Assembly (NCBI GenBank): GCA_032821775.1
Contig: JAVLRN010000008.1
Location: 2,294,001-2,358,000, forward strand
Source: Sanguinoderma infundibulare
Lineage: Eukaryota; Basidiomycota; Agaricomycetes; Polyporales; Polyporaceae
Length of the DNA: 64,000 bases
Direction of reading: 5' to 3'
The notes beneath the pieces are model-generated. The model saw nothing but the letters and a program-made list of their open reading frames with translations, did not search any database and was not told the origin of the DNA. The position numbers and the translations under genes were made by a program. Within the stretch, counting starts at the first letter, position 1, and each line of letters begins with the position of its first letter. Shown one piece after another: positions 1 to 10,212 of the stretch.

Positions 1-628
1 GGGTATGTCCCGACACTCGAAAGGAACGCAGTCATCCATGCCGTCCCAAGCGACCAGCCTGCAAGCACGAGACCGCCGGTGTTGGCGGCGGCGTGAGCAG
101 GCGGGGGACGATTCTCCACAACGAAGGAAACGAGTAGCTTGTACAGGTCGACCGCGGCGTCTTTCATGAACGCCACCATCTCAGGGCGCGCCGCAGGAGC
201 ACCGGTCATGGCGCTGACGGTGGTCGTCAAGAGAAGCGCTCGTTCTTCAGTCGTGTAGGCGGCGGCTCCAGGATAGTCGCGTCTGTTGACGAGGACGACG
301 CGGGCGTTGTGTACGTGTGCGAGAGGCACGAGCTTCATGAAAATCTCTGCGTCATGGGGAGGTGATCCGATTAGATCAGATAGGAACATTGGCGAGAGTC
401 ATGCTCACGACTGTGCCATCCCAGGCCGTGGAGGATGACGATGGTAGTGTAGTCTGAGCTGCCTTCGGGGGCACCAGAATCGCGGAAGATATGAAGGCCA
501 GTCGGCTCCTGCATGATAAGGGAAGTGAGCGAGGAAGAAGAGGTGAATAAGTCACTTGCGAACTTGGCTCCGTACCTCATAAATCTCTGGATTCCCGGAT
601 GGTCCAGAGCTCCCACTAGAGCGATCAT
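1..628 (-). CDS. Alpha/beta hydrolase-fold protein, 5' part (3' end outside window)
   Basis: Two exons are visible on the minus strand: 409-628 (start ATG at 626-628) and from 346 down past position 1. The intron 347-408 has a GTGAGC donor and a GCAG acceptor, and the phase is kept across it. The first exon carries ILHGLGWHS, the oxyanion-loop HG motif of alpha/beta hydrolases. The second has NRRDYPG, and further on GWSLGT, which fits the G-x-S-x-G nucleophile elbow. The acid and histidine of the triad would lie beyond the window edge. I see no signal peptide, so a cytosolic esterase or hydrolase-like role is likely. Substrate is unknown. The family call rests on motif order only. Confidence 0.75.
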
Positions 629-1473
629 CGGCTAGGGCAAAAGTGGGACCCCGACAAGCATCGGTCACGTCGCCAAGCCAAACTGCGACTAAACGCCGTC
701 AGTCCAATGGTAGAGAGCCCTGATATCGCATGCTGGTAACAACCCGCTGAGGACTAATCGGACCCTGTGTAGAGGCCTGATGGTATGACCTCTGGCCGCA
801 CCTGGCGGGTGTGATGCATGGATAGGTAAGCTAGCCGCCCCCATCGGATAAAACACCATTCGCAGAGAAACCCGACAAGCATCGGAGACCTGGGAAAGGC
901 GTCGAAGTCATCTAGACGGCATAAATGAAATGGTATTCATACTGACATTCGTCGACCGCCTGGATTGACAGATTTGCGTCTACCGTGATGGACGGATAAC
1001 CCGACCCGGCAACAGGTACGGCCTATGCGTTCGTCGCTAAAGTGGCAGACAGATTAGCGTAGAAAACCGTTCAAGTCCTCGGAGACGCGTACCATGGCAG
1101 CAAAAGTTGAAATTAATAACACGTAGACCAACTACGTAGCGTGGTTCTGTTGTGCATCCTCCGCTTAAATTATGACAGATGCGTCAATGGCGCGCTCTGG
1201 GGACTGTCCCTGAGGCGGAAGTAATGTGCGTTACGAGGTTCTCCGCTATTCAGCCATAAAGAAACTGATTCAGAGCTCATCGTTATGGACTCTGACGGAC
1301 TTACGGGGAAGGGAGATGCGTTCAACGGCGAACTTGAAGGTTTGCAAAAGATGGTCAGCAACAGCCAAATATAGTAATGAGCGCTTTGATGAAGTGAGTT
1401 AAGGGCAGGTTGGAGCTCCTTAGGGCAGGTGTGCCACCAGGTTGTCAAGGGATCACCAGCTTTTACCAGCCAT
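629..1473. other. Intergenic stretch, no supported gene
   Basis: Only short open frames without family motifs or convincing splice structure occur here. The stretch lies upstream of the minus-strand hydrolase gene and of the plus-strand F-box gene, so it should hold both promoters. I see no clear TATA element or repeat. Confidence 0.5.
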
Positions 1474-1625
1474 CATCGAGCGCTGTCGGTCCAAGATCGA
1501 GCTCAAGACGGTGTACATCTCCCACCCTGACTGTGTTGTGAACGTCCTCTGACGTTGCTTCAGCACGGTCAGGGTGGAAGATGAACACCGTCTTGAGCTC
1601 AATCTTCGACCAACAATGCTCGATG
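1474..1625. repeat. Long imperfect inverted repeat (62-bp arms, 28-bp loop)
   Basis: Arm 1474-1535 is the reverse complement of arm 1564-1625, with 54 of 62 positions pairing. The loop is 1536-1563. The central core ACACCGTCTTGAGCTC is identical in both arms. A transcript on either strand would fold into a long hairpin. It lies about 330 bp upstream of the F-box start codon. It has no TIR element features, and I see no target duplication. Confidence 0.85.
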
Positions 1626-1954
1626 CATGAGGCGATCACCTTGGTGTTGGCGAGGGAGAGCTGCGATGATCTACGCAACCAAGGCTACTGTTCAGCCAAT
1701 CTTCAAGGCCCAGATGAGGACCACCCAGCCACTACTGACTTGAACAGTCAGAACACGTCTTTGTCGGCGAGGCGGTCCTCGGGCTGTGCCAAATTCAGTA
1801 AGGTGCACATTGATGAAGGGCAGATCACAGCCACATGAGGGTGCACGCCCGCCGTACATCGCTCCACAACGTCTCTTGCTCTTAACGTTCACGAAGTTGC
1901 AACCACCCTTCAAGTTCTTACGCCGTTCACAACCCAACAGGCCGCCTTTCCACG

Positions 1955-4490
1955 ATGAAGAGACATCGCGTCGTCGGGAAGTTGTCAGAGCTGATGAACA
2001 TGCCATTGGATGTTTTCCTCGAGGTCAGTTCAAGGCGACAGGCCTGTGCAATCAAGTGTGCTCACATCGTCTCTGCAGGTTGCTTCTCACCTTCATCCCT
2101 TGGATCTCCTCCATGTTGCTCGCACATCCAAGTCGCTGCGCGCGGTCGTTTTCTCCCGCAATAGCGCTTCCGCTTGGATCGCTAGCATGAGCGCTATCGA
2201 AAACCTACCCGACTGTCCTGCGGACTTGGATTTGCCTGCGTACGCAGCGCTCCTGTTTGACAAACACTGTTTCGTAAGTGCTACTCGTCTCGCATGACGA
2301 TAGAGGATGCTTAACATGTGAACGCAGCTATGCGGTGCGGGTCGAGCGACGTGGGTCGACTACGCGATCCGGCTGAGACTTTGTAAGGAGTGTTGTCAGG
2401 CCAAGTAAGTCCACGCGCAGCAGTTGGATCATTTCAACGAACACAGTTTCTGATAAGTTCTCCGACAGCATCCAGAAAGGCTCAAACATACTTGGAGAAG
2501 ATGCAACGAGGCTTCGCTTTCTTGGCTGCGTGCCTTGCGAAACCGGGAACAGTACGTTAGTCCCGTGTTGCATCTAAAGAAAACCGAAAACGCTAAGTGA
2601 ACATTGACAGATTATAAAGAAGCGAACAAGCTCGTGGATCCCAAGCACCATCGTCCGAGCAATAAGTACTTTGTTCCACAAGTGCAAGAGCTCGTTAAGA
2701 CGCTCGATGAGGCGGGCGATGAAGGTATCAAACAGCTAGAGATGGAGCTCACCGCGAACATCCAAAGGAGGCATCTGGTAAGCGCTACACGCAGAAACTC
2801 GCGGTCGCCGTAACGTCTTCTGTACTGATCGAATGCCCGCCGTCAGCATACTGCGATGGTGTTGCTCTGGAAGAAGGAAGTTGCTGATAGGAAAGTGGCC
2901 TCGGACGCAATGATGGCCGCGGAATGGCACTCCAAGTCAGTTTTTAGATCCCTCGCCTCTGCTATAGTGTTCTCGGTCTGAGATCGTGAGCATCAGTGTC
3001 GTCGAGAAGCTCAAAGACCTTGGGCATCCGGAAGAGGACTTCCCCACGACTGATGAGGAGTGGGACAAGCTGGCCAAACAACCAAAGGAGCTCACGGAAC
3101 GTGGTACGTCGCCGCTGTCGCCCTCTCCATGTCTACAACGATTGAGATATCCGCCAGCGTGGAACAGTATCCGTCCTAAGCTCGAGGAGAAGATAGCCGT
3201 AATCCGCGAGAAGAGAATCCAGACGGCGTATCAAGAGCGGCTTAATTGCCGCTTCGAAACCATCTCTAAGTATTATGAAGACTTCATCACCACCAATGCC
3301 TCACCGGAAGACCTCCTGCTGATGCCAAACGCGTACGACGGCGCGCGTCTTCCTTGTCTCAGAGCCCTCGCGGAACAGAACAACGGAGAAGGACCAGTGT
3401 CGAAAGACCACTTTCTCGCAGTGTCGCACCAGATCCTCACTGACGCGAAGGCGTATCAGTCGCAAGCAAAGGAGCAGCTCACGGCAATTCTGCGCCAGTC
3501 CGTCCCCCGGATCGGAGATGACGTCTCTGCCGACGACGCACTCCAACAGTGCTGCGCCTACTTTGCCTGCAAGATGGCCGGATGTTGGACTTGGCCCCGA
3601 CCCAAGCGCACTTACCCCGAGCTACATGCTCACTGGCGCGAAACGCATCCCAGCGTCGAATGGATGGGATGGCTGGAGAAGGGTAGTGGGGACAGATACA
3701 GGGCTGTTGAGGTTTCTTTGCACATGCATATAACCGCGACAGACGTTTTGACCGCGGTGGGGATCCCGCTCGACACCACCTATCGCGCGCTCGACGAATG
3801 GGTGCGAAGTGGGCGGTTGTACTGCGCGTGCGAGGATCCGACCATGCCACTCCCTGCGGAACTGGGGTGGGTCCGGCTGGTGAGTCCATCGCCTCTTTGC
3901 CGGTCACATCCCGGTATCGAGCTGGTAATGTGCAAACGATCTCTTTCGCAGGTGGAGCACGTCGTGTTGCACTTGGAGGAACATAGCTTCCGGACATGTG
4001 AAAAGTAAGACCCGCCGCATGCTCAAGCATTCATGGATCATCATTGAACTTCCCACAGGGACGCACTCCGGACGCAGAAGAAGCACGACCACGTCCTCGA
4101 CTCTGGCCACTGTCTTGAGCCGGGGTCCGCGTGCTGCATCAAATTCCTCGCCGAGGACGCGGACAGATCTCCTGCCTCCGCACGCGTCGCGCTCGACGAC
4201 GCGCTGCGCGCGAAGGTCGAGGAACGCATCGCTGCCCGCCCTGACCCGAACGCCGTGCTCTCGTGTCGTGTATGCAAAGCGCTGACGAGAAAGGGACGGT
4301 ATGAGAACACTCGGTTTCATGCACGGCTCGGCCAGAGTCCGGAGGAGATCGTGTGGCATTTGCGTACTTGGTGCGTGTCCGACTTGTGTTTGGTAGCGCT
4401 TGCGGCTCGTTATTGGCTGACTGGCTGGCGCACACTTACAGCCACGCGAAGGAGTTCGAGAAGCGAGATATCGTGTTTCGCGTGTTTTAG
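1955..4490 (+). CDS. F-box domain protein, 11 exons
   Basis: Exons: 1955-2023, 2079-2273, 2328-2404, 2469-2551, 2611-2777, 2847-2935, 2997-3103, 3158-3879, 3952-4004, 4059-4370, 4442-4490. All junctions are GT-AG and keep phase, giving 640 aa. Residues about 12-45 form an F-box (LSELMNMPLDVFLEV, then SHLHPLDLLHVARTSKSLR after intron 1), as in the large Agaricomycete F-box families that recruit targets to SCF ubiquitin ligases. A Cys-rich patch follows (LCGAGRATW, LCKECCQ). The C-terminal third has Cys/His pairs (CRVCKAL, WHLRTCHAKEF) that could bind zinc. The target is unknown. The last exon and its flank are duplicated in inverted orientation near 25.9 kb. Confidence 0.85.
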
Positions 4491-5377
4491 TAATCATCAA
4501 GTAATGCACCCGGCTCAAACCTACGGCGAGGCACCGTGCCTCAATCACGGATGCCTGCCTTGAACGAATGAACGCACCAGCGAGAAACTCCTTCTCGACA
4601 ATTACTCCCTCAAGGGCCTCAACCCCACCGCACACGATGGTTGCGGCACCGTTCCCAGTTGTCGTTGACACGACATGGCGTCCGCACACAACGATCAACT
4701 GCGTGCGTCGTACACAGGTCGAAACGGAGCTCATGGCCCGCCCGAGCTCCGGAGCAATCGCGTGTCGGATATGTAAGTGGACGGCAGTGCAAGAGTGGCT
4801 ACATGTGAAGTTGTCGAAGTTACCGAAGTGACCGCAGGTGAAGTGACCGGAGGTGGAGTGGCACTTGTGGCATGATGAACGTCATCTGGAGATAACCGCC
4901 TAGAGGATTTCGGACTAGTTAGCTGACGATATGCCCCCCTTTCGGTGATAGATTGGAGAAGTGGTTCAACGACTCGGGTGAGCTGTATGTTCTGGATATT
5001 CTCGTTTTAGCTGATCACGATGTCCGGTATCGTGGAACAGAAGTCGAGGAGACACTGTGTGGGCATGCGGTTCACCACACGGCAGGTGAGGTCTTGTTGC
5101 TCTCCGCTGTCAAACTTCCTGTGGTGACCACATTGCCTTTGACCTTCTCAGAATCAGACCTTCTGATTTTGCCTGCTGATTCTGAACTTGAACAGCACAA
5201 TAGAAATAGTAACGTGGTATCGCGCACTGCACTAAGTGTGGTCTCAACAGTCGCCGGATGTGGTCGACGCTGTATTTAGCACTTCTTAGGTTTGTGCGGT
5301 ATGTTGGTGATCCGCCCGTCTGCACACGTTAATAAAAGGGCGTGTTGAGCCACCGATGCGCCTGTCCCAGTGTTGCT
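4491..5377. other. Intergenic stretch, partly duplicated near 24.4 kb
   Basis: No gene is supported. The 108-codon open frame at 4953-5279 has no recognisable motif and no splice context. Sequence around 4668-4760 (TGGCGTC..GCAC, then CGGAGCTCAT and TCCGGA) is recognisable in reverse complement at about 24410-24495, between the duplicated F-box end and the second membrane-protein copy. The end of this stretch should hold the promoter of the membrane protein gene. Confidence 0.6.
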
Positions 5378-6889
5378 ATGTTGACTCTGAGCGAAGCCGC
5401 AATATATTCGATTACCTTCGAGGCCCTCCTCTACGGTGAGTGGTAGCCATTCCGTTCATCCGAGTGGCCATCCGTGTACGATAATCATTACATAACAGGG
5501 TTTTCCCTCTTGCTGTTCATATTCACCGTATGTATTCTCACCGCCAAGCGTCACTGCCGTCACTTGAACTTCAAAATGCTTCTGGCGGCATCTGCCCTGT
5601 TTCTTCTGTCCACCGTGGTGCGTGACGCGCTTTTGAAGACCGAGTACCGTATTCTAATATGGTACTGTAGGTGATGGTTGCAACCATTGTCCGGATTCAT
5701 CAGGGGTTCATCAGCGTCGGTCCCTCTCTGCCCGGAGGACCCGAGCAGTACTTTGCCGACATCTCTCGGATACCATGCTTGTTGAAGTCCGCCGTATATC
5801 TCATTCAGCCCCTCATATTTGATGGCATCGTGGTACTGCATGATCCCCTTCTGAAGTTGTCTCTTCAAAATTGACAATGGCGTTTCCTAGATTTATCGCG
5901 CATACGTAGTGTGGCAAAATATCTACGTCGTTGTATTGCCGATTATGGGATGGCTGGGGATGGTTGGTAGGTGTTTCGCTTCTCATGGTATTTTCGCTCA
6001 ACGAGCATGCTGCATCTCCAGCCTTATCAATTGGGACAGAAATTGTGACGCAGCTTGAATCCCGCGCCCCGAATATATTCAATACTCGCGATGAGGAATG
6101 GGTCCCAGCTCTTTATGGCTTGACCTTTGCGACCAATCTCTTGTCTACCGGTTGGTCACTATGTAGCTCTCGACTATTTTCAACGGCTGACACCAAGTAG
6201 GTCTCTTGGCATTCAAAATTTGGCAAGTGGCTCGCGAGTCGGCGCAGTGTTGCCCCAATAACGGCTTGACGCCTATCTTCCGGGCGATTGTTGAGAGCGG
6301 AGCAATATATTCCATCGCCATGGCTGCCGGATTGATTACCTACATGGTGCATTCGAATGCTGTTTGGATAGTGATGGACTTGGTGAGTTGCAGCCTCGGT
6401 TGTCTACGCTTCCCCCTTTCTTTTACGGCGCCATCAATGCGAGCCGCGAGGACCACCTCGCCGTCGCGGCTATGACCGCCTATCCTAAACAATGTATTGA
6501 TACTCACGGCATAACACTTTCAGACCTCCCCGATCATATGCATAGTGTTCAACCTGATCATTGTGCGCGTTCGACTGGCCGCCAATCACAAGATCCTGGA
6601 CTACGGAGCAGCTCAAGGTCCCGGCACCTGGTGTGTGGAGACTTCCCCGAGTGGACAGGACACCCATCATGCACGCGGGCACTACAACGCCTCGCATGAA
6701 ATACAGGATCTTACCATTGAAATCACGCAGCTGATAAAAGGCACTGGTGATGCGTCGGGCACCGCTGCGGAGAATGGTGCCACTGGTACCGGAGTCTTGT
6801 CGACAGGTGGTCTGGAACGAAAAACAGAAGAGGGGGACGCGAGCATCTCGAATCTTCCCCTACCGCAAGTGCCACTGTACGCACAATGA
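5378..6889 (+). CDS. Fungal multi-pass membrane protein, copy 1
   Basis: Exons: 5378-5435, 5499-5617, 5671-5832, 5891-5966, 6022-6150, 6201-6382, 6524-6889, giving 363 aa in phase. The protein starts MLTLSEAA and has about six to seven hydrophobic segments (for example FSLLLFIFTVCIL, LLAASALFLLSTV, VVLPIMGWLGM, SPIICIVFNLIIV). The loop SLPGGPEQYFAD lies between segments 2 and 3. A hydrophilic C-terminal tail of roughly 110 residues follows. I recognise this architecture from Agaricomycete membrane protein families of unknown function; no catalytic motif is visible. A decayed inverted paralogue lies at 22431-23825. Copy 1 keeps all splice sites and an open frame, so it is probably the functional one. 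Confidence 0.8.
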
Positions 6890-7330
6890 GCGACGAATGT
6901 GAGGGTATGTGTCATTCTGCCTGCTTTAGGAGCGAATTTTGAAAACTGATGGAAAGGTCCTTGTACACATAGCGCGGCACCTGCTGCATCAGGGTCCTGA
7001 ATGAAGACGCGGACACGCACAACGCATGGTTGTAAAACTTCACTGTCAACACGGTGTGTCGCATACGAAGGGGGAGGCCCATCCCGCAGTCCGTGCTGTC
7101 AGTGTAGTCATGGCAAGGCGTTCGAGAAGAGACATCCTATGTATTCATCAAGATCAATTCTAGCGCCCGAGCAGTGTTCGTGATGCTCCAGTTTTTATTT
7201 GGTTGTGTATTGTGGTGTTGTATATTCCCGTGTACGTTATGCAAGATTAACGAATCACCGCGGATGTTCCGGCGCATGCAGTGGACCAAAATCCCTGCGC
7301 AAAACGTTCATGCCTCATGGCCGCAAACGC
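6890..7330. other. Intergenic stretch
   Basis: No supported gene. It separates the end of the membrane protein gene from tRNA-Glu. The short open frames here have no coding signature. Confidence 0.5.
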
Positions 7331-7401
7331 TCCGATACGGGGAATCGAACCCCGAGCTACCGCGTGAAAGGCGGTAATGTTAGCCGTTACACCATATCGG
7401 A
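7331..7401 (-). tRNA. tRNA-Glu (anticodon TTC)
   Basis: On the minus strand the sequence folds as a cloverleaf. The acceptor TCCGATA pairs with TATCGGA. The anticodon stem ACCGC/GCGGT encloses the loop CTTTCAC (anticodon TTC). The T arm is CGGGGTTCGATTCCCCG. The A box (GGTGTAACGGCTA) and B box (GGTTCGATTCC) match Pol III internal promoters, and the sequence closely resembles fungal tRNA-Glu. No intron and no encoded CCA. Confidence 0.95.
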
Positions 7402-7581
7402 CTGTAATGAAGGCCGTTATATATGTACATATCTGTATAACCGTTCTGTCCTCTGATTCTGCACAAGCCTGTCTACGCGGATAACACACGAGTACATTCT
7501 TCTAAACTACCCGCTACCCCAACAAAACCGGTCGCCTTAGAAAAGCCGCAACCCACTCATCATGGTGACCGCGACGCCAAG

Positions 7582-9772
7582 CTACCGTTCGCCCCTCCGC
7601 TCGCTCACTACCGCCTCCATCCACATGAACACAACCTGCTCCAACATCAGCTCCCACCCGTCCTCCATCCTGGCGACGAGCGTGGCGTCGAAGATGACGG
7701 CATCGTCGGGAGCGATTCCAGCGGGGAAGGTAATTGTGGACGCTATCGGCGACACGACCGGCGTGCCGTCGGCCGCGGGTGTGCCGGGATGCGGACTTGC
7801 GTCTCTACGTTTGCTGCTCGGCATGGCGATCGGGAGCTCGTATCGTAGCTTCAGTGCGCTGACGTTGAAACGTGTGAGCACAGGACGATAACGATAACGA
7901 GAGAGAACATACGCAGCCCACAGTCGCAGGTTGTCTGTGCGACGGAACGTCCATCCGCGCTTTCCCCCCTCGCCGCCACCCTCACCTTGGGCTTCTTCTA
8001 GGGCGGCAATGTCGTGTATGGCGTCCTTGCTCACGTACCCCCACGGTTTTCGTGATCTGCGGACTCCGGTGTTGTAGGCATTGCAAAGGACTTGGCCCGA
8101 TGAGAGTGCTCGGATGATGTTGGCGTGTTCGGATGAGGACAGTGGCAACAATCGAAGTAATGTGGCCGGCAGTAGCGCGACAAGAAGGGCATGCAAGCGT
8201 CCTAAAGACGCGTATGAGTTTAGATTACCTGTAGCATCAGGATGGACTCACCATATTCGTCATCTGGGAAGCTCGACCGCTTGGCCCAAGGAGGGAGCTC
8301 ATCATCGTCAATCGCTTCCTCCTCTTGGATCGACTCCATCTCGTCGGGCTCTTCAGTCACGACCATGTTCCGCATCGCATCGACCATGCCGACAGAGACG
8401 ACGCGGCGCTTCGTCTGCCCTGAGCTTCCTCCAGACCCAATCGCATCCCCGGCACTGACCCTTCGTCCCCTCGACCGTGCTTCCCTATCCAGCCTCTCCT
8501 TCCTCTCCTTCTCGCGCTCCCACCCCCTCTTCCCCTCCTTCGTCCCTCCAAACAGCACATCGTCCACCGCATCGAGATACTTCCCCACCATCTCCCTCTC
8601 CCGCTGCAGATCCTCCATCTTCATGTCCTGCTGGTACAACCACCCCCCTCCCAGAACGAGCCGCTCGTCCCACCGCTCCCGCTTCTCGCGATCCTCCTCG
8701 CTCATGGTGTTGAAGTCGTCCGACTCGTCGTCCCAAACCGCCACCTGCCGCGTCCGTCCGCCGACATCGATGAACGAGACCGACACGGACGTGTCCCCGT
8801 CCAGATACTCAGCGTCCTCTAGGTTAGACGATGGCGACGCGCCTCTTGATATCGGACCCGTGTTCGTCTCGTTCGACGAGCCCCCAAAGTCGCTCTGCGC
8901 GTCGTATGCGTCGTGGTGGAGCGGCAGCCGCGCCCGCTCCTCGAGCTCGCGCAGGACCGCGAGCACCTCGAGCGCGCGCCCGCGGATGCGCGTGTCCGGC
9001 GAGTTCGGCTGCGACGCCTGTCGCCTGGGCAGCGGCGCGCTCGAGAGCGTGTTCGGCCGGAAATGCGCCTTGTTCTGCGGCACGGAGTGGTCGTCGGGGA
9101 GGGAGACGAGGTAGTTCCGGACGCTGCGCACCGCGCGCGTCGTCGTCTTGAGAAGGTCGAGGACGTCGACGTTCGACGACAGGTGTCTGATCCCCGCGAC
9201 CCCCAGCAGGTTCGGGTCCGGCTCGGTCTGTTGCCTGCGCTGCTGCGGATCGAGGTCCCAGCCGGACGCGACGGAGATGAGGTCGTCGATGACCCCCGGG
9301 CGGAGGCTCTCAGGATCGGTCTCGAACGTCTTGACGTATGGTGGGAACGTGGGTTGGATGGATGGTGGGACAGCGGGGGAAGGAGGGAGGACGAGCGAGG
9401 GCCCACGGTTGTGTCGCATCTCGAGCGTGGCGAGCCCGCCAATCGCAGGTACCATTTTGCGATTCGGTTTCTTCAAGGGGCTCGGAGAGGGTCAGTACGG
9501 ACAACATAGGCCAATTTCGAGCGAAATCGGCGGACGTACTCGCTCTGAGCAGCGATCCCAGTCTTGGTGAAGTAGTGCTGCAGGTACTCGATGCTTCCCA
9601 GGGCCATCACGCTCTCCCGCTTGGCCGCGCTGCGACTGAACGGTTTCTGAGGCTTGTTCGTACTGTTCATGTTCGGGTAAAAGGCAACCAGTCGCCGACG
9701 CTTCTGGCTTCCGGAGGAGGATGGGTCGGGGGTGGGGGAGGTATCTGGTGGAGACGTTCCCGGGGTATCCAT
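7582..9772 (-). CDS. Uncharacterised 693-aa fungal protein, 3 exons
   Basis: Exons on the minus strand: 9540-9772, 8252-9480, 7582-8201; introns 9481-9539 and 8202-8251 are GT-AG and in phase. The N-terminus is Ser/Pro-rich (MDTPGTSPPDTSPTPDPSSS) with a basic patch QKRRRL. The middle is charged and probably disordered, with a coiled-coil-like run (MKMEDLQREREMVGKYLDAV). The C-terminal 200 residues look globular and conserved (LSSGQVLCNAYNTGVRRSRK, PWGYVSKDAIHDI, RRTDNLRLWAAYVLSRYRYR). The spacing loosely recalls a calponin-homology-like helical domain, but this is weak inference. Cytoplasmic or cortical; no signal peptide or membrane segment. Confidence 0.7.
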
Positions 9773-10212
9773 GATCGAGAGGTATAGCTTGTGATTGAGT
9801 TGAGTGGAGTGCTGGCGCTACAGTTGTTTTGTTACACAGTAAAGCAAGATCGGAGCTAAGTACTTGTTGAAGCGGAAGTCGTGAATAGCGTTAGCGAAGC
9901 AGCAGGCGATGATGGTGGTACACAGCGAACCAGCACAAAGACGCTCTCGCATATGCGGATGCCCGATCTTTCAGCCCGGCTCAACTATAATCAACTCATC
10001 TCGCGACCATCGTGCCCTCAGATCCATCACACGGTACGGATGCGAGCACGGACAACTCGGACGGGTGAGCGAGTGAGGATGTATTTAGAGCGATATTACG
10101 GTAAGATATAAGCAACAGTCACATAGCATCCCAAACGCAAGTCCTCGCCATAACGACAATCCGACCACGCGAGCAGGCCACGCGGCGCAACGACGACAGC
10201 ACGACAAGAAAG
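9773..10212. other. Intergenic stretch between two tandem minus-strand genes
   Basis: No gene supported. It should contain the promoter of the 693-aa protein gene and the 3' UTR of TOM70. The open frame 9881-10111 has no coding features. Confidence 0.5.

Noticed and set aside
690..770. tRNA-like text (CAATGGTAGAG)
   Set aside because: No B box and no acceptor stem pairing.
1170..1448. 92-codon minus frame
   Set aside because: No homology recognised and no gene structure around it.
4953..5279. 108-codon plus frame between F-box and membrane genes
   Set aside because: No motif, and the interval is poorly conserved in the inverted duplicate, which argues against coding.
8242..9114. 290-codon plus-strand frame
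   Set aside because: It is antisense to the 693-aa gene and consists of Ser/Arg-rich shadow translation of GC-rich codons.
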